DNA of 8,410 nucleotides from Spirochaetaceae bacterium (GTDB taxonomy: Bacteria; Spirochaetota; Spirochaetia; Treponematales; Breznakiellaceae). Positions 7,401 through 8,410 of the stretch are shown piece by piece (within the stretch, counting starts at the first letter, position 1; every line of letters starts with the position of its first letter). The position numbers and the translations under genes are program-made. The notes beneath the pieces were generated by a model. That model did not search any database and was not told where the DNA came from. It saw nothing but the letters and a program-made list of their open reading frames with translations. The stretch spans positions 1 through 8,410 of the forward strand of contig JAIRMY010000242.1 of NCBI GenBank assembly GCA_031258335.1, read 5' to 3'.

Positions 7401-8053
7401 GCGCGAAGCTCCTCCATCGCTCTGTTGTACGCCGTCTTTGCCTCAAGCGGGGCGTCGTCAAACAGGAACAGGAAGGGGCTGAACGCGGGGTTCAGGTTCG
7501 CCATTGCCAGCAGTAGAATCTCTTCGAGCGCCATAGACCTGTGGCCGAGTCCGCCCTCACTTCCGGCAAGGTATTCCGCCACGCCGCTTACACCGGAATA
7601 GACCGCGCGAGGCGGAAATACAGCGCAAAAAGTTTCGAGCAAAAACGCCGCTTTCGCCGGTTCAAGCGCTTTTTCAAGCCGCAAAAGCGCCTTTTCAAAC
7701 AAATCCGGCTTCACCTGACGGCGGTACAGTCCTACAAGGTAGTGGAGTATCTCATCAATAAGCCCCATAGCGTTCAACTTACCCGCGCTGACCGCCTTTT
7801 CCGGGTGCTTTTTCAAATCGCCTCTGGTGTTGAGTTTAGCGGCGAGCTCACGCGCGGCGTGTATGTCCGAGAGTATCACGTTGCCGGTGAGGGTAAAAAG
7901 GTCTTTATCCAAGCCGTACAGATCCCGCGCTTCCCGGCAAATGTGGAATTCAAACACAGGCGCCGTAACCGCCCCCCCGTTCCGCGCCGTCTCAAACGCC
8001 GCAAGTTTCACGGTAAATCTCTTTGTCCCGCCTATCCCCCGCTCTTTTTCCAC
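4415..8053 (-). CDS. Large GH13 (alpha-amylase superfamily) protein with Lys/Ala/Pro tail
   Basis: A 1212-residue GH13-type protein. Residues 1-309: a mostly helical, unassigned N-terminal part, with FEFHICREARDLYGLD at 34-49. About 310-770: the catalytic barrel. Region I is DMVPNHTG (D424, N428, H429), region II VRFDAA (R542, nucleophile D544), region III LLLAEAF (acid/base E609). Region IV is NNPDE at 667-671, with the stabilising D670 kept but Pro where His is usual. GLPMFGHGQIEG (696-707) follows. About 770-870: a likely beta C-domain. About 870-1165: a helical region I do not recognise. 1168-1212: a tail of 11 Lys, 12 Ala and 6 Pro. No signal peptide is visible, so it is probably cytoplasmic and may act on glycogen or maltodextrins; hydrolase versus transferase cannot be told. 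Start GTG at 8053: an in-frame TAG four codons upstream rules out a longer form, and AGGGG lies 6 nt before it. It heads the parAB operon. Confidence 0.88.
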   Translation of the reverse strand: MEKERGIGGTKRFTVKLAAFETARNGGAVTAPVFEFHICREARDLYGLDKDLFTLTGNVILSDIHAARELAAKLNTRGDLKKHPEKAVSAGKLNAMGLIDEILHYLVGLYRRQVKPDLFEKALLRLEKALEPAKAAFLLETFCAVFPPRAVYSGVSGVAEYLAGSEGGLGHRSMALEEILLLAMANLNPAFSPFLFLFDDAPLEAKTAYNRAMEELRAYLAECQPFGPSGQNLYDLLRAPALACPDSLEGQLKWMRERWGLMLSDFLPRLLTGMDVIREEEKPHWNGAPGPTEAYSYAYSQNEYENFSQDLEWMPRTVLMAKSTLVWLWQLSQKYGRDIQKLDEIPDEELDQLARRGFTGLWLIGLWERSSASRTIKQWKGNPEAAASAYSLYDYDIARELGGWEALRNLRDRCMRRGIRLGSDMVPNHTGIDSKWIVENPDRFLQLDSPPYPQYSYGSGNLANHPDIVVQIEDHYYDNSDCAVVFHHYDRRTDRHRYIYHGNDGTSMPWNDTAQIDFLNPEAREAVIRTIIGVCRQFSIVRFDAAMTLAKRHIQRLWYPEPGRGGDIASRAEHAVSTEEFNRRIPNEFWREVVDRCAEEAPNTLLLAEAFWMMEGYFVRTLGMHRVYNSAFMNMLKNEENQKYRDTIKNTLAFDSEILKRFVNFMNNPDEETAAAQFGKGDKYFGICTLMVTMPGLPMFGHGQIEGYEEKYGMEYRRAYRDEKPDGYLIERHEREIFPLMKRRMLFSGSTHFCLFDLWQDGRVNENVFAYTNRVEMDRALVLYNNSYYEAAGWLNSGCVDIQQKDGGTHRGDSLAEALLLCNDPHYFVLLRDARRGQWIIRSSKDIFEKGLFVRLSGYEAQVYLDIYEVEDGDFSTWARLHAELNGAGMKDPGEALEDMLLDEIFGPFCELFSLERIEDARKVFSGERDGPDAETTAAVERFLEAAKEFRKEAEYDPFAGGKRVAAINVKTAVKEWEKTIARYSAFFKSASTQKSGFAAELTDKLANGLQLNAFIYGYSVISLCLPLAGKNAAGAEAVTLFEFWHLDRKLRECFEALGMDGGAAYRFIEIAKAFTRRLTPGKADLVTALAILQRVHDSEDFRRLTGVNEWEGVIWFNKEAFEEVLFYTAAVAAAYADMDTISAMIAELYGAEQKSGYKLFELIKALGGKASAKKAAAGRTKPAPVKKPAGEENAAPQKTAAAKKPPSKKGG
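4419..4426 (-). promoter_or_regulatory. Possible coupling ribosome site for parA inside the GH13 stop region
   Basis: AAAGGTGG is encoded by the last codons of the GH13 gene (Lys-Gly-Gly, then TAG). It is a good anti-Shine-Dalgarno match but lies 15 nt before the parA ATG, longer than the usual 5-9. No better site is closer. This fits a ribosome terminating at 4415 and reinitiating at 4403, that is, translational coupling of parA to the amylase-like gene. The role is inferred. Confidence 0.4.
5160..5184. repeat. Perfect 11-bp inverted repeat inside the GH13 gene
   Basis: ACCCGTTTGCC (5160-5170) is followed by TCC and its exact complement GGCAAACGGGT (5174-5184). The stem lies within the codons for Asp-Pro-Phe-Ala-Gly-Gly-Lys-Arg-Val (about residues 957-965), in the unassigned C-terminal region. 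Neither strand has a U-run after the stem, so it is not a normal intrinsic terminator. It could be an RNA hairpin affecting transcript stability, a dispersed repeat, or chance. Confidence 0.6.
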
Positions 8054-8072
8054 AGCAAACCCCTATCCTTAC

Positions 8073-8101
8073 ACCTTACCACACCCGCCAGCAGGTTTCA
8101 A
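8073..8101 (-). promoter_or_regulatory. Possible promoter of the GH13-parAB operon
   Basis: On the minus strand TTGAAA (8096-8101) and TAAGGT (8073-8078) are separated by exactly 17 nt. The -35 box is good (5 of 6), the -10 box poor (3 of 6). Transcription would begin near 8066, giving a leader of only about a dozen bases that just includes the AGGGG ribosome site. The -35 box lies in the first unit of the tandem repeat, at the position where the two units differ (TTGAAA versus TTTAAA). Weak evidence; a promoter further upstream is equally possible. Confidence 0.25.
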
Positions 8102-8153
8102 TGCGCTCCGCGCTAGCGCCCGCCAGCGGGTTTAAAGGCGCTCCGCGCTAGCA
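8084..8153. repeat. Tandem pair of 35-bp direct repeats
   Basis: Unit 1 (8084-8118) and unit 2 (8119-8153) abut directly and match at 31 of 35 positions by eye. Both begin CCCGCCAGC and share a 3' half GCGCTCCGCGCTAGC. The differences are A/G at unit position 10, C/A at 16, T/G at 19 and G/A at 35. Unit 2 begins with a small palindrome CCCGC-CA-GCGGG. The unit 1 end forms the perfect palindrome GCGCTAGCGC (8110-8119). A degenerate third start, CCGAAAGCAGGTTTC, follows at 8156-8170 (13 of 15 against unit 1). Confidence 0.85.
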
Positions 8154-8155
8154 TA

Positions 8156-8193
8156 CCGAAAGCAGGTTTCGGGTTCTGCGTTCGGGGCCGAAA
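8156..8193. repeat. Alternating CCGAAA/TTTCGG inverted repeats
   Basis: CCGAAA (8156-8161), TTTCGG (8167-8172) and CCGAAA (8188-8193) lie in a row. The middle element can pair with either flank, giving two mutually exclusive 6-bp stems. A further TTCGG-GG-CCGAA inverted repeat overlaps the right arm at 8181-8192. The arrangement is visible directly; any regulatory meaning is unproven. Confidence 0.6.
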
Positions 8194-8208
8194 GGGCGGT
8201 TTGCATAC

Positions 8209-8222
8209 GCGACTGTAGTCGC
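8209..8222. repeat. Short hairpin
   Basis: GCGAC-TGTA-GTCGC is a perfect 5-bp stem with a 4-nt loop. It is one of a series of compact GC-rich inverted repeats in this gap; on its own it could be chance. Confidence 0.45.
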
Positions 8223-8245
8223 TATTCATTCCTCATTTCTCTTAT

Positions 8246-8335
8246 GGGCGCATCCCCGCGCTTTGCGCGGCGACCGGGCTATGCGGGGTTTCGCTATCGC
8301 TCCATCCTTTGCTACGCAAAGGACGCTTCGCGCCC
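8246..8335. repeat. Potential branched stem-loop structure, 90 bp
   Basis: An outer stem GGGCGC (8246-8251) with GCGCCC (8330-8335) encloses two arms. Arm one is CCCCGC (8254-8259) with GCGGGG (8283-8288), or alternatively the tighter CCGCGC-TTT-GCGCGG (8256-8270). Arm two is CCTTTGC-TAC-GCAAAGG (8306-8322), a perfect 7-bp stem with a 3-nt loop. This looks like a dispersed intergenic repeat or structured element. No match to a named RNA family is claimed. Confidence 0.5.
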
Positions 8336-8365
8336 CTCCAATCCCTAGCGCTTGTCCCCTCTCAT

Positions 8366-8406
8366 GGGGGGGGGGGGGGGGCCCCCCCCCCCCCCCCCCC
8401 CCCCCC
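8366..8406. repeat. G16-C25 homopolymer block at the window end
   Basis: Sixteen G (8366-8381) run directly into twenty-five C (8382-8406), then AGAC. Such a pure G-then-C block is self-complementary over 16 bp. Poly-G tails read by two-colour sequencing and joined to their complement would produce just this, so an assembly artefact is the first explanation. A real, unstable homopolymer tract cannot be excluded. Confidence 0.95.
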
Positions 8407-8410
8407 AGAC

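Larger units (their letters stand above)
8054..8410. other. Gene-free, repeat- and hairpin-rich region upstream of the operon
   Basis: These 357 bp hold no convincing coding sequence: the open frames that enter it are antisense shadows of the GH13 gene. It contains a tandem 35-bp repeat pair, a cluster of small inverted repeats, a potential branched stem structure and a G16-C25 block at the end. It is the only place where a promoter for the whole minus-strand operon could lie within this window. I see no tRNA fold. Confidence 0.7.

Noticed and set aside
8004..8019. parS-like half site GTTTCACG near the GH13 start
   Set aside because: Only the left half fits (11 of 16 overall), the palindrome is broken, and it lies in coding sequence. 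No convincing parS is present in the window.
7541..8116. 191-aa plus-strand open frame opposite the GH13 N-terminus
   Set aside because: It is antisense to a protein with clear GH13 motifs, is rich in Arg/Lys/Phe in the way GC-rich antisense frames are, and shows no recognisable domain.
8054..8365. tRNA or other named non-coding RNA in the gene-free region
   Set aside because: The hairpins do not form a cloverleaf with tRNA-invariant bases and no known riboswitch core was recognised.

Overview
The window looks like a piece of a bacterial chromosome, about half G+C, from a spirochaete and possibly a Treponema-type gut species. That assignment is an inference from the overall feel of the proteins and gene order; no rRNA or other marker is present to settle it. 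The right end stops in an extreme G16-C25 homopolymer block, which suggests a contig edge, a chimeric join or a difficult template.

Layout, left to right. (1) Positions 2-265, plus strand: the 3' part of a DUF192 gene whose start lies outside the window. (2) Positions 276-8053: five genes, all on the minus strand, read right to left as GH13 alpha-amylase-like protein (1212 aa), ParA, ParB, an exported or membrane-anchored beta-propeller-like protein, and an HD-domain phosphohydrolase. The spacings are 11 bp, a 14-bp overlap, 60 bp and 32 bp, so this is probably one operon, with a possible internal break in the 60-bp gap after parB. (3) Positions 8054-8410: a non-coding region packed with short inverted repeats, a tandem pair of 35-bp repeats, a possible branched structure and the terminal G/C block.

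ParA and ParB are intact and standard: a deviant Walker A ATPase, and a CTPase/clamp protein with a helix-turn-helix. They should act together in chromosome segregation. No good parS site is visible. The HD protein carries the full metal-ligand and nucleotide-contact pattern of the SAMHD1/dGTPase-like branch, so it may control nucleotide pools.

The most unusual element is the large GH13 protein at the head of the operon. It keeps three recognisable GH13 catalytic motifs, but the usual Asn-His-Asp of region IV reads Asn-Asn-Pro-Asp. It has long unassigned N- and C-terminal parts, and it ends in a 45-residue Lys/Ala/Pro tail like those of histone H1 or nucleoid proteins. That tail, next to parAB, raises the testable idea that a carbohydrate-active enzyme is tied to the nucleoid or anionic polymers. 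No tRNA, rRNA, CRISPR array, insertion sequence or phage gene was found.
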